A DNA stretch of 49,102 nt, taken from assembly GCA_030696455.1 (NCBI GenBank), contig JAUYSH010000031.1:1-49102 (forward strand). The letters run 5' to 3'. The notes under the pieces were generated by a model that was given only the letters and a program-made list of their open reading frames with translations, had not been told where the DNA came from and searched no databases. Made by a program: the position numbers and the translations under genes. This DNA is from Elusimicrobiota bacterium. GTDB lineage: Bacteria > Elusimicrobiota > Elusimicrobia > UBA1565 > UBA9628. How positions within the stretch are numbered: the stretch's first letter is position 1; each line of letters opens with the position of its first letter. Positions 9,013-16,636 of this stretch are shown here, piece after piece.

Positions 9013-9108
9013 CGCCCAAGGATAGCGGGAACGGATGGCGAGGGCAAGGGTTATAGGGGGTTGGGGATGCTCCCCGACCCTATCACAGGAGAGGGTCCTC
9101 GACGTCAT

Positions 9109-9138
9109 CCCCCGACTTCCAACGTTGGAAGTCGGGGG
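9109..9138. repeat. perfect 30-bp palindrome
   Basis: The left half is CCCCCGACTTCCAAC and the right half is its exact reverse complement with no spacer. It is GC-rich, with no T-run after it on either strand, so it is not a standard intrinsic terminator. Candidates are a dimeric-protein operator, a cruciform-prone element, or part of a dispersed palindromic repeat. Confidence 0.85.
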
Positions 9139-9197
9139 AAACCCCCCTCATACCGGCATGTCGCCGAAGGTCGCGCCGTCGGCCTCCCGGAGGTCGT

Positions 9198-9229
9198 CCC
9201 CATCACCTCCAGCGCTGGCGGTAATGGGG
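9198..9229. repeat. imperfect 32-bp palindrome with a core shared with 23925-23948
   Basis: Fourteen of sixteen base pairs match about a centre at 9213/9214. The right half contains GCGCTGGCGGTAA, which is identical in the palindrome downstream of the PorV gene. Two intergenic copies with a common core suggest a small dispersed repeat family. Confidence 0.65.
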
Positions 9230-9365
9230 ATAGCCGTGCCTCCGGCGGACATTTCCCCCCATCTCCCGACGAGGATTCCTTGACCTCCGAGGGGAAATCA
9301 TGTTGAATAAGGCCTTAACGCCGGGAAAGCCCTTCGAGGCGCCGGCTTCCAGGAGATATAACAAC

Positions 9366-9623
9366 ATGGCGAAGAAGGCGAACGCGGCGTTCATGAAGCC
9401 CCTCACCCCGAGCGACAAGCTCGCGGAAGTCGTCGGCAGCAAGCCCCTCCCCCGCACCGAAGTCGTCAAGAAGCTCTGGGCGTACATCAAGAAGAACAAC
9501 CTGCAGGACAAGAAGAACAAGCGCAACATCAACGCCGACGCGGCGCTGAAGGCCGTGTTCGGCGGCAAGGCGACGGTCAACATGTTCGAGATGACCAAGC
9601 TCGTCTCCAAGCACCTGTCTTAA
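9366..9623 (+). CDS. stand-alone SWIB/MDM2-domain protein
   Basis: This is an 85-residue basic protein that consists almost entirely of a SWIB domain. It shows FMKPLTPSDKLAEVVG, PRTEVVKKLWAYIKKNNL, then KRNINADAALKAVFGG and FEMTKLVSKHL, all standard positions of the fold. In bacteria the domain occurs as such small proteins or fused to topoisomerase I (Chlamydiae). A role in chromatin or nucleoid organisation is assumed but poorly tested. The start was set at ATG 9366 because AGGAG sits ten bases upstream; an in-frame ATG at 9300 would add 22 residues outside the domain. An intrinsic terminator follows. Confidence 0.92.
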   Translation: MAKKANAAFMKPLTPSDKLAEVVGSKPLPRTEVVKKLWAYIKKNNLQDKKNKRNINADAALKAVFGGKATVNMFEMTKLVSKHLS

Positions 9624-9658
9624 TCAACGACCTTCGGGGTTTCGACGACCCGAAAGTC

Positions 9659-9688
9659 AGAAGGCCCCCGCGCGAGCGGGGGCCTTCT
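9659..9688 (+). terminator. intrinsic terminator of the SWIB gene
   Basis: A 13-bp perfect stem (AGAAGGCCCCCGC) with a GCGA loop is followed by TCATTTT. It stands 35 bases after the SWIB stop codon. A weaker hairpin around TTCGGG/CCCGAA precedes it. Confidence 0.85.
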
Positions 9689-9741
9689 TCATTTTACGGA
9701 TTTGATAAACTGGCGCGGTGGGAGAAAAGGTCTCGGGGGTC

Positions 9742-9818
9742 TGGTGGCGCGTACGGGATTTGAACCCGTGATCTCTTCCTTGAGAGGGAAGCGTCCTAGG
9801 CCGCTAGACGAACGCGCC
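9742..9818 (-). tRNA. tRNA-Glu (anticodon CTC), CCA encoded
   Basis: Read on the minus strand, the acceptor stem GGCGCGT pairs with ACGCGCC, followed by A73 and an encoded CCA (9742-9744). The anticodon arm TTCC-CTCTCAA-GGAA gives anticodon CTC, reading GAG codons of glutamate. The T arm CGGGTTCAAATCCCG is canonical. The 5' leader and 3' trailer continue the acceptor pairing: 9731-9752 is complementary to 9812-9833 with one mismatch. The primary transcript can therefore form a 22-bp helix. Confidence 0.95.
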
Positions 9819-9866
9819 ACCAGAACCCCGAGAACGGAAGGAGCCAGCATCTTACCAATTCCGAGG

Positions 9867-10259
9867 ATGTTGAGGCAACTGTGCGTCATCGCGGCCCTGG
9901 CGGCGATGACGGGGGCGTGTTCGACCCTCGAGAGCGCCTTCGCCCCCGCCCCCAACCCCTGGCCCATCCCGAAAGAAAGCCGCGTGCGCCGGGACGGGCG
10001 GCTGCTGCGCATCTACGGCGCCTCCCTCAAGAGCAAGGATGAGGCGGAGGCGGACGCGGCCCGTTCTCTCGAGGCCTGGCTGTGGAGCCTCGATCTCGGC
10101 GACGACTTCCCCGTGCGCAAGGCGGAGATCGACGCCATCCTGGCCTCGCCCGCGGCCAAGCCCGTGCCGTCGCCGGTGCCGGAGAAATCCGGCTTCACCT
10201 CGATCATCGAAATCGACCTGCCCACCCTCCAAAAAAGGCTCGGAACCCATTATGAGTGA
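9867..10259 (+). CDS. small lipoprotein of unknown function
   Basis: The product has 130 residues. A type II signal peptide (LCVIAALAAMTGAC) ends in a lipobox with the acylated Cys about 17 residues in. The mature part carries a charged region (SLKSKDEAEADAARSLEAWLW) and a C-terminal segment with SIIEIDLPTLQKRL. The start was set at ATG 9867, preceded by GAGG. The longer frame upstream crosses the tRNA gene and is not coding. Its end overlaps the start of the S9 peptidase by eight bases, which implies coupled translation. Family not recognised. Confidence 0.8.
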   Translation: MLRQLCVIAALAAMTGACSTLESAFAPAPNPWPIPKESRVRRDGRLLRIYGASLKSKDEAEADAARSLEAWLWSLDLGDDFPVRKAEIDAILASPAAKPVPSPVPEKSGFTSIIEIDLPTLQKRLGTHYE

Positions 10260-12051
10260 ACGCGTCCCCCGGGAACTGCTGTTCGGCAATCCGGAAAAAG
10301 CCTCGCCCAAGATCTCCCCGAACGGCAAGCTGTGGGCCTATCTGGCCCCGGACGAGGGCGTGCTCAACATCTGGGTCGGGCCCGAGGGCGGCCTCGCCAA
10401 GCCGCTGACCAAGGACCGCGGCCGCGGCGTGCGCGTGTTCCTGTGGGCGGAGGATGAACGCTCGATCCTCTATCTGCAGGACGAGAACGGCGATGAGAAC
10501 TGGCACCTGCACCAGACCGACCTCGAGACCGGCGTCACGCGCGACCTCACGCCCTATCCCGGCGCGCAGGCGCAGATCGTCGCGACCGAGCCCCGCTTTC
10601 CGGACCAGATCCTGGTCGCGCTCAACGACCGCGACCCCAAGGTCCACGATGTTTGGCGCATCGACCTCAGGGACGGCTCGCGGACCCTCGAGGCGAAGAA
10701 CCCCGGCGACGCGATCGGCTGGCTGCCCGACCATGAATTCAAGATCGGTCTGCACAAAGCCATGGCGCCCGACGGCGGCACGATCCTGCGCCTGCGCGAC
10801 GGCGACGGCTGGCGCGATTTCCTGAGCTGCGGGCCCGACGATCAGCTCGGCGCTCACGGGTTTTCGCCGGACGGCAAAAGCGTCTACGTCGAATCGAGCG
10901 TCGGCCGAGACACCACCGCCTTGCTCGAGGCCGCCCTCGACGGCTCCGGGCAGAAGGTCCTCGCCGAGCATCCCGAGTCGGATCTCGGGGCCGTCCTCAT
11001 CCATCCGCGCGATTATAAGGTGGAAGCCGCCGCGTTCGAGGTCGACCGGATCTCCTGGCGCGTGCTCGCGCCGGAGCTCAAGGCCGACTTCGCGGCGATG
11101 GCCGCGCTCAACGGCGAGGTTTCCGTCGTCAGCCGCAACGACGCGGACACCGTCTGGTACATCCTCGTCAACAAGCCCGACCGCTCTCCCGCCTTCCTGC
11201 GCTGGGACCGGATCACGCGCATCGCCGCGCCGCTGTTCGTCACGCGCCCGGGGCTCGAGGCGTATACCTTGGCGCCGATGACGCCGATCAAGTACGCCGC
11301 GCGCGACGGCCTGACCGTGAGGGGCTGCCTGACCACGCCGGCGGGCCGGGAGGCCAAGGGCCTGCCCCTCGTGCTCCTCGTCCACGGCGGTCCGTGGGTG
11401 CGCGATCATTGGGGCTTCCACCCCGAGGCGCAATGGCTCGCGAGCCTCGGCTTCGCCGCGCTGCAGCTCAACTATCGGGGCTCGGCCGGCTTCGGCAAGC
11501 GCCACCTGCACGCCGGGGACCGCGAGTGGGGCGCCAAGATGCAGGACGACCTCACGGACGGCGTGCGCTGGGCGATCGCGGAGGGCATCGCGGATCCCGC
11601 GCGCGTCGCCATCTACGGCGGTTCTTATGGAGGATACGCCGCGCTGGCCGGCGCCGCGTTCACGCCCGGCGTTTACCGCTGCGCCATCGACGTCGTCGGG
11701 CCTTCGAACCTGATCACCTTGATCAAGTCGATCCCTCCCTATTGGGAGCCGCTGAAGCGGATCTTCGATCTGCGGGTCGGGTCGGTGGAGACGGAAGAGG
11801 ACTTCTTGAGGTCCCGCTCGCCGTTGTTCCATGTCGACAAGATCGACATCCCCCTCTTGATCGCCCAGGGCGCGCACGACCCGCGGGTCAAGCAGGCCGA
11901 GTCGGAGCAGATCGTGGAGGCCTTGCGGGCGAAGGGCAAGCCCGTCGAGTACCTGCTCTATCCCGACGAGGGTCACGGCTTCGCCAAGCCCGCCAACCGG
12001 CTCGACTTCTACGCCAAGGCCGAGGCGTTCCTCGCCAAGCACCTGGCCTGA
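10252..12051 (+). CDS. S9-family prolyl oligopeptidase-like serine peptidase
   Basis: The product has 599 residues and no signal peptide. The first about 340 residues form a beta-propeller with WD-like strands (KISPNGKLWAYL, GFSPDGKSVYVES). The C-terminal alpha/beta-hydrolase domain has the oxyanion region LLVHGGPW and the nucleophile motif GGSYGGYAA with Ser458. The acid is Asp543 in QGAHDPRV and the base His575 in PDEGHGF. This matches acylaminoacyl-peptidases/dipeptidyl peptidases of family S9 in length and motif order. It probably degrades short peptides in the cytoplasm. It is coupled to the upstream lipoprotein gene. Confidence 0.94.
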   Translation: MSERVPRELLFGNPEKASPKISPNGKLWAYLAPDEGVLNIWVGPEGGLAKPLTKDRGRGVRVFLWAEDERSILYLQDENGDENWHLHQTDLETGVTRDLTPYPGAQAQIVATEPRFPDQILVALNDRDPKVHDVWRIDLRDGSRTLEAKNPGDAIGWLPDHEFKIGLHKAMAPDGGTILRLRDGDGWRDFLSCGPDDQLGAHGFSPDGKSVYVESSVGRDTTALLEAALDGSGQKVLAEHPESDLGAVLIHPRDYKVEAAAFEVDRISWRVLAPELKADFAAMAALNGEVSVVSRNDADTVWYILVNKPDRSPAFLRWDRITRIAAPLFVTRPGLEAYTLAPMTPIKYAARDGLTVRGCLTTPAGREAKGLPLVLLVHGGPWVRDHWGFHPEAQWLASLGFAALQLNYRGSAGFGKRHLHAGDREWGAKMQDDLTDGVRWAIAEGIADPARVAIYGGSYGGYAALAGAAFTPGVYRCAIDVVGPSNLITLIKSIPPYWEPLKRIFDLRVGSVETEEDFLRSRSPLFHVDKIDIPLLIAQGAHDPRVKQAESEQIVEALRAKGKPVEYLLYPDEGHGFAKPANRLDFYAKAEAFLAKHLA

Positions 12052-12162
12052 TATGAGCGCGGCTATAGGCCTTTAGCACTTTATAATTACAGGTCTTATA
12101 ACCGACGCCCGCCGGGCCTTATGGCCGCCGTGTCGCGCCCGCGGAATTCGTAGCATGCGAGC

Positions 12163-12783
12163 ATGAACAACGCGCCCCTTCGCCTCGCCGCTCTCGCCGC
12201 CGCCGTCGCCGTGCTGGCCTGCCCCGCCGCCGCCAGGAGCGACGCCGCCTTCGCCGCCGCGCTGGGCAAGCCCCTCCCCGGGCTCGCGACGATGGCCGAG
12301 CTCAAGACCCTGCCGCAGGTCCCCCCCGTCCCGGTCCAGGCTCAGGGCCCGGTCGCGTCCACCGCCGCCTGGAGGTCGGTGCTCCAGGTCGCGATCCGCG
12401 AAGGCAAGGTTGAGATCGACCCAAAGTCGAAGATCCACACCTTCACCGTCGAGGACTCGTTCGATCACCCGAACGGGAACTTCTATAAACTCAATATCAT
12501 CCTTCTCGCCACCAAGAACGCCGACGGGAGCTTCAAGGCGCACGCCGCTCAGCTGTACATCCTGGAGATACAAGCCGCCGTCGGCGGCGCGGTCAGAGCC
12601 GAACACTGGTTTTTCAACGTGTCGGGCGCGGGCCGGCTCAGGGAGGTCAGGCTCATCTCATCGGTCACGCGAGGGAACTCCACCGTGCGCGGACCGGAAG
12701 AGGTCAAGGACCTGGCGGCGCCCGAGGTCAAGGAGCGCTTCGACGAGACGGTCGATTACTGGCATTGGACCATGCAACGCTAG
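12163..12783 (+). CDS. exported protein of unknown function (five-gene family)
   Basis: This 206-residue protein has a clear signal peptide (LAALAAAVAVLACPAAARS). After a Pro/Val-rich linker a domain begins at AAWRSVLQVAIREGK, continues with HTFTVEDSF and ends with APEVKERFDETVDYWHW. The mature N-terminus SDAAFAAALGKPLP resembles SDAAFSSALAEGAPVP of the protein at 12891. The tail pattern matches the protein at 7082. The short leader before the ATG (gcatgcgagc) resembles that of the 12891 gene (ccatgagggc). Probably periplasmic. No active-site pattern is visible. Confidence 0.77.
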   Translation: MNNAPLRLAALAAAVAVLACPAAARSDAAFAAALGKPLPGLATMAELKTLPQVPPVPVQAQGPVASTAAWRSVLQVAIREGKVEIDPKSKIHTFTVEDSFDHPNGNFYKLNIILLATKNADGSFKAHAAQLYILEIQAAVGGAVRAEHWFFNVSGAGRLREVRLISSVTRGNSTVRGPEEVKDLAAPEVKERFDETVDYWHWTMQR

Positions 12784-12788
12784 CCGGG

Positions 12789-12846
12789 ACGCCCGGGCCT
12801 TTAGCCCGGGAATGACCCGGGCCTTACGCCCGGGCCCTCCTGGGCC
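12789..12846. repeat. array of GCCCGGGC hairpin halves between two paralogues
   Basis: Four copies of (G)CCCGGG(C) at 12791, 12804, 12816 and 12828 can fold as two successive hairpins with CTTTA and CTTAC loops. There is no T-run, so it may serve as a Rho-independent-like pause, RNA stabiliser or simply a palindromic repeat. It lies just after the stop of the 12163 gene. Confidence 0.6.
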
Positions 12847-12890
12847 TTCCGGTGCTGAATTCCTTCCCGAGAACAACCTACCATGAGGGC

Positions 12891-13526
12891 ATGATCCCCT
12901 CATACCTGCGCCGGGCCCTCCTCGTTCTCGCCGTCATCGCCTTAGCGATCGCCCGGGCCTCCGCCCGGACGGGGAGCGACGCCGCCTTCTCCTCGGCCCT
13001 CGCCGAAGGCGCCCCCGTGCCCGCCCAGTTCGCGGCGCTCAAGGCCAAGCCCCGGAAGCCGGCCGCGCCGCCCGCGGCCCCCAGCGCGCCCGAGGCCGTG
13101 TGGCAAAAGGTGCTCGAAACGGTGAAGAGGGACGCGGAGTACGCGCCCGGCGCCGGACCGATGCCGAGCGTGTTCTCCATCGAGGATTCCACGGGCGACC
13201 CGAAGGGCGAGCACGTCAAGCAGGGCATCACCGTCCTCGGCATGATCAACGACGAAGATCAGTTCGTGGCGGTGGGCGTGATCCTGATCTTCGGCGAATC
13301 CAAGCTCAACGCGAAGGACGGCAACTATCACGTCGAGCAGTGGATGTTCCAGACCGACGTCTACGGCGACGTCGGCGAGGCCGCCCACGGCGTGGTCATC
13401 ATGTCGCCGGATGGCAAGCCGCTGGGCTCTAAGCGCAGCCCGCTCGACCCCGCCGACCCCAAGATCCAGAAGCAGTACGACGCGATGCTCAAGCACTGGG
13501 CCGAGCGGACGCCCAAAGGAGCCTGA
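12891..13526 (+). CDS. exported protein of unknown function (five-gene family), next to an HtrA-like protease
   Basis: The product has 211 residues. The start was chosen at ATG 12891, which begins a proper signal peptide (LRRALLVLAVIALAIARASA). An upstream in-frame start adds 13 hydrophilic residues. The mature protein begins SDAAFSSALAEG, has a Pro/Ala/Lys-rich linker, then a domain starting EAVWQKVLETVKR and FSIEDSTGDPKG, and ends DPKIQKQYDAMLKHW, parallel to its paralogues. The HtrA-like protease gene begins two bases after its stop, so both are expected on one mRNA. It might be a partner or substrate of that protease (inference from position only). Confidence 0.78.
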   Translation: MIPSYLRRALLVLAVIALAIARASARTGSDAAFSSALAEGAPVPAQFAALKAKPRKPAAPPAAPSAPEAVWQKVLETVKRDAEYAPGAGPMPSVFSIEDSTGDPKGEHVKQGITVLGMINDEDQFVAVGVILIFGESKLNAKDGNYHVEQWMFQTDVYGDVGEAAHGVVIMSPDGKPLGSKRSPLDPADPKIQKQYDAMLKHWAERTPKGA

Positions 13527-13528
13527 CC

Positions 13529-14731
13529 ATGAAGATCCTCCCCTTCGCCCTCGCGCTGACTTTCGCGGTCTCCGCCGAGGGCGCCGATTTCGAATCGCTC
13601 GGCAGCATCGGCGAGAGCCTCATCGGCCGCGCCAAGGCCCACCAGGGCTTCTACAAGAAGACGACCCAGGAGTCGGGCCCGAACGACCCCATCCTGCTCG
13701 CCCAGAAGCCCCTGCTCGACATGATCAAGAAGGTCGAGCCCTCGGTCGTGTTCCTCGTGATGCCGGACGCGGATAAGAAAAAGCCCGGCGGCGGGATCTG
13801 CACCGGCTTCTTCGCCGACGCGCTCAAGGAGCTCGGGCGTCCGAGCATCATCACGACCAACGCGCACTGCGTCGAGAAGCTGGCGATCGGGGCCGAGCTC
13901 CAGGTCGGGCTTTATACCGGCAACGACAACCGGCCCCAGATGGTAAAGGGCAAGGTCCTCGCGTACGGCAGCAGCAGCGCCGCCAAGGACATCGCCTTCG
14001 TCGAGCTCGTCGACCAGTCCCTCGACCGCCGCCCGCTGCCGCTGTGGTCCAAGCTCGACCGCGGCGAGCAGGTCGTCGCCATCGGCAACCCGCTGGGCAT
14101 GACCTTCTCCGTTTCGCGCGGCATCGTCAGCGCGCTCGAGCGCGACCGGCTGAGCTCCTCGTTCGTGCTCGAGATGAACCAGTCCGACGTCGCGGTCAAC
14201 CCCGGCAACTCCGGCGGCCCGCTGTTCAACATGTGGGGCAGCGTCGTCGGCATCAACACGATGATCGCCTCTCAGTCCGGCGGCTTCGACGGCATCAGCC
14301 TATCCGTGCCCTCGTCCTACATCACGCTCGCGATGAAGCAATTCAAGCGGACCGGAGACCTGAAGCCCGGCGCGCTCCAGGTGGAGATCTCGCCTTCGAC
14401 GGAGACGCTCAAGCTGACGGTGCGCAAGGTCGTCCCCGGCGGCCCGGCCGCCGCGGCCAAGATGCAGGCCGACGACCAGCTGATCGCGGTGGACGCGATC
14501 GCCCTCGGCGGCGAGGACGTCGAGGCCGCGATGAAGGCCTTCCTCACTTACGTGAAATACCGCTCCCCCGGCGAGACCGTCGCCGTGACCGTGCGCCGCG
14601 GCGGGAAGGACGTCGTGCTGAGCGTGACCCTCGGCGAGGCGAAGCCGCCGGAGCCGCCCCGCCCCGAGTGGGCCCCGATCCCGCCCAAGGAAAAGGGCGA
14701 CAAGTCCGGGCCGACCAGCTTCTCGATCTGA
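13529..14731 (+). CDS. HtrA/DegP-like S1C serine protease with one PDZ domain
   Basis: The product has 400 residues. A signal peptide (MKILPFALALTFAVSAEG) sends it to the periplasm. The trypsin-like domain holds His113 in TTNAHC, Asp154 in AKDIAFVEL and Ser228 in NPGNSGGP, the full S1C triad. A PDZ domain (about residues 300-375; VRKVVPGGPAAAAKMQADDQ) follows, and the end is a Pro/Lys-rich tail. Family members remove damaged envelope proteins and sense misfolding. The insertion before the catalytic core (about residues 20-65) is longer than in DegP. It follows the 12891 gene with only a two-base gap. Confidence 0.94.
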   Translation: MKILPFALALTFAVSAEGADFESLGSIGESLIGRAKAHQGFYKKTTQESGPNDPILLAQKPLLDMIKKVEPSVVFLVMPDADKKKPGGGICTGFFADALKELGRPSIITTNAHCVEKLAIGAELQVGLYTGNDNRPQMVKGKVLAYGSSSAAKDIAFVELVDQSLDRRPLPLWSKLDRGEQVVAIGNPLGMTFSVSRGIVSALERDRLSSSFVLEMNQSDVAVNPGNSGGPLFNMWGSVVGINTMIASQSGGFDGISLSVPSSYITLAMKQFKRTGDLKPGALQVEISPSTETLKLTVRKVVPGGPAAAAKMQADDQLIAVDAIALGGEDVEAAMKAFLTYVKYRSPGETVAVTVRRGGKDVVLSVTLGEAKPPEPPRPEWAPIPPKEKGDKSGPTSFSI

Positions 14732-14773
14732 CGTCCTCTTGACGGCCCGGGGAACCGGGGGCATAATCGGGGC

Positions 14774-15463
14774 ATGGCCTCCTCGCTCCTGCTCGCAGCG
14801 CTCCTGGCGGCCCCCGCTTCGGCCCAAAAGGTCCCGGACTGCATCCACGTCTCGACGACGGCGGTCAAGCTCCGCTATAAGCCCGACCTCGAATCGGTGC
14901 GCGATTGCCAGGAGAAGGCGCGCCAAAAGCTGATCGACGACGCCGTGAGCAAGGGGAAGCCGCTGTCGTATCGGACGATCGAGCGCATCGACGACGAGCA
15001 GCGCGCGCAGGTCCGCGACTTCCTGGCCAACAGCGGCACGGTCATCGAGGGGGCCACGAAGAGCGACCGCGCGCTCGGCGGCGTCACCGAGGAGGACCGC
15101 TCCCGGGTGTCTTCCGAGGAGGGCGCCGCGCTCGGCGCGCTCGAGGAGCGCCTGCACGCGGCCGCGGGGGACGGCAAGGACGGGATCACGCCGGCGATGG
15201 GCCGCGACCTCATCGATTCCCTGACGAAACAGCAGGGTTTCGTCAGCGGGGAGATGAAGGACCTGATCGACGCCGTCGTCCGCGACGGCGGCAAGCTCAC
15301 GCCCGAGACGATGAAAAGGCTGCAGAAGGCCGGGCGCGCGGCGAAGGGCGCGGGGCTCGACCTCAACATCGACAAGGGCACAGAGAAGAACCTGCTCGAG
15401 CACGACTTCGACTCGGACAAGGAGGCCAAGCCGGAGGCGCACGCCGACCCCGGCAATCTGTAA
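14774..15463 (+). CDS. exported helical protein of unknown function
   Basis: The product has 229 residues with a short signal peptide (SSLLLAALLAAPASAQ). The mature part is strongly charged and predicted mainly helical. Its first 35 residues contain two Cys (PDCIHVSTT, VRDCQEKAR) that could form a disulfide. The later part is a series of amphipathic helices (MKDLIDAVVRDGGKLTPETM). It resembles no enzyme I know. The gene stands 42 bases after the HtrA-like gene and nine bases before the aminopeptidase gene, so it may share their transcript. Confidence 0.72.
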   Translation: MASSLLLAALLAAPASAQKVPDCIHVSTTAVKLRYKPDLESVRDCQEKARQKLIDDAVSKGKPLSYRTIERIDDEQRAQVRDFLANSGTVIEGATKSDRALGGVTEEDRSRVSSEEGAALGALEERLHAAAGDGKDGITPAMGRDLIDSLTKQQGFVSGEMKDLIDAVVRDGGKLTPETMKRLQKAGRAAKGAGLDLNIDKGTEKNLLEHDFDSDKEAKPEAHADPGNL

Positions 15464-15472
15464 GATAGCCGG

Positions 15473-16567
15473 ATGAGAACAAAACCCGGCGCGCTGCCCC
15501 TTTTCCGTCACCTGACCTCCGTGCCCACGGCCCCCTTCCGCGAGGCCGCCGTCTCGAAGAAAGCCTTGGAGTGGATCCGCGAGCACCTCGGCGCCCGCGC
15601 CCGGGTCCGCCGCCTGCGCGGCGGGATCATCGTCTCCTACCGCGGCGCGGGCGCGGGCCCGGCGCTGTGCCTCGCGGCCCACCTCGACCACCCCGCCTTC
15701 GACCTGCTCAAGGTCACGCGGACCGGCGCCTCCGCCCGCCTGCGCGGCGGCCTGCCGCCGCACCTGCTCGCCGGGGCGGCCGTCGAGGCCTTCCCGAGGA
15801 TTCCCAAGGACAACCGGCCGCTCGCGCGCGGCGTGATCGGGCCGCGGCCGAAGAAGGACGGCGGCGCGTGGACGATCGGATGGGACGAGCCCCTGAAGAA
15901 GGGCGCCAAGCCCGACTTCGCCGTGCTGTCCCTCGTCGCCTGCGAGGCCAAGGACGGCTGGCTGCGGTCGCGCTCGGTCGACGACCTCCTCGGCTGCGCG
16001 ATCAGCCTCGAGGCGATGCGCCGCCTGGCGAAGGCGCGCGCCAAGGTCAACCTCACCGTCCTGCTCAATCGCGCCGAGGAGGTCGGCTTCGTGGGCGCGC
16101 TCGACATGCTCCGCTCCGGCGCGCTGTCGCCCCGCGACTCGTACCTGTCCATCGAGTCCTCACGCGAGCTTCCGGGCTCCAAGCCCGGCAAGGGACCCAC
16201 GATCCGCCTCGGCGACAAGGCGACGGCCTTCGACCCCAACCTCACCGCCTTGCTCGACGACGCGGGGGACGCCGTGCGCAAGCGCGGCGGCAAGGTCCAG
16301 CGCCTGCGCCTGACCGGCGGCACCTGCGAGGCGACCGCCTACCTCGCCTTCGGCTTCGAGGCCGGCGGCGTGGCCGTCCCCCTCGTCAACTACCATAACG
16401 GCTGGGGCGCCGCGGCGGTCGCTCCGGAAATGGTGCGGCTGGCGGACGTGGAGGGCGGCGTCAAGCTCCTCGTCGAGGCGTCGAAGCGCTTCGGCGCCAA
16501 GACCCTGCGCGGGACCCTGCGCGCCCGCCTCGAGAAGCGGCACGACGCGGAGAAGCGCGCGCTGTAA
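15473..16567 (+). CDS. M42-like metallo-aminopeptidase (M28/M20 clan)
   Basis: The product has 364 residues. Metal-binding and catalytic positions of the M42/co-catalytic aminopeptidase fold can be seen in order: AAHLDHPAF (first His and Asp), RSVDDLLGCA (bridging Asp), NRAEEVGFVGAL (Glu-Glu catalytic and ligand), SIESS (Asp/Glu ligand position) and a final NYHNGW His. Known relatives cut N-terminal residues from peptides with two zinc or cobalt ions. A cytoplasmic location is expected, as there is no signal peptide. The first ligand motif reads HLDHPAF rather than the usual H-x-D-x-x-GF, so it belongs to a divergent subgroup. Confidence 0.85.
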   Translation: MRTKPGALPLFRHLTSVPTAPFREAAVSKKALEWIREHLGARARVRRLRGGIIVSYRGAGAGPALCLAAHLDHPAFDLLKVTRTGASARLRGGLPPHLLAGAAVEAFPRIPKDNRPLARGVIGPRPKKDGGAWTIGWDEPLKKGAKPDFAVLSLVACEAKDGWLRSRSVDDLLGCAISLEAMRRLAKARAKVNLTVLLNRAEEVGFVGALDMLRSGALSPRDSYLSIESSRELPGSKPGKGPTIRLGDKATAFDPNLTALLDDAGDAVRKRGGKVQRLRLTGGTCEATAYLAFGFEAGGVAVPLVNYHNGWGAAAVAPEMVRLADVEGGVKLLVEASKRFGAKTLRGTLRARLEKRHDAEKRAL

Positions 16568-16636
16568 AAGCGTGACACCGCCGCGATGGACCGGCGCGCG
16601 GACGGGAGCTACCATGACCTCGATGCGGAGGAGACC

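Larger units (their letters stand above)
7849..9053 (-). repeat. tandem gene duplication including the 5' leader
   Basis: The two genes here and their upstream leaders are duplicated. The leader at about 8386-8432 (gtcatcgcctaaggatat, then cgggaacggatg) recurs with few changes at about 9007-9053 (gtcatcgcccaaggatag, then cgggaacggatgg), 621 bases apart. Protein identity is lower than leader identity, which suggests either conserved control signals or relaxed coding evolution. Confidence 0.7.
9013..9365. other. intergenic region rich in palindromes
   Basis: This is a 353-base gap between the divergent paralogue B and the SWIB gene, with no credible coding frame. It holds a perfect 30-bp palindrome (9109-9138) and a 32-bp imperfect palindrome (9198-9229), listed separately. 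The SWIB ribosome binding site AGGAG (9351-9355) lies at its right end. Promoters for both flanking genes must lie here but no convincing -35/-10 pair stands out. Confidence 0.6.

Noticed and set aside
9702-9866. N-terminal extension of the lipoprotein gene at 9867
   Set aside because: The extension runs over the tRNA-Glu gene and has no signal-peptide character.
10204-12042. 612-codon open frame on the minus strand
   Set aside because: Antisense shadow of the S9 peptidase, which has its full catalytic triad.
12789-12846. Repeats of GCCCGGGC, considered as a CRISPR or operator array
   Set aside because: Only four short copies that pair with each other as two hairpins; no spacers.
14300-15763. 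487-codon open frame on the minus strand
   Set aside because: It spans the end of the HtrA-like gene, the next gene and part of the aminopeptidase gene, all with signal peptides or motifs on plus.
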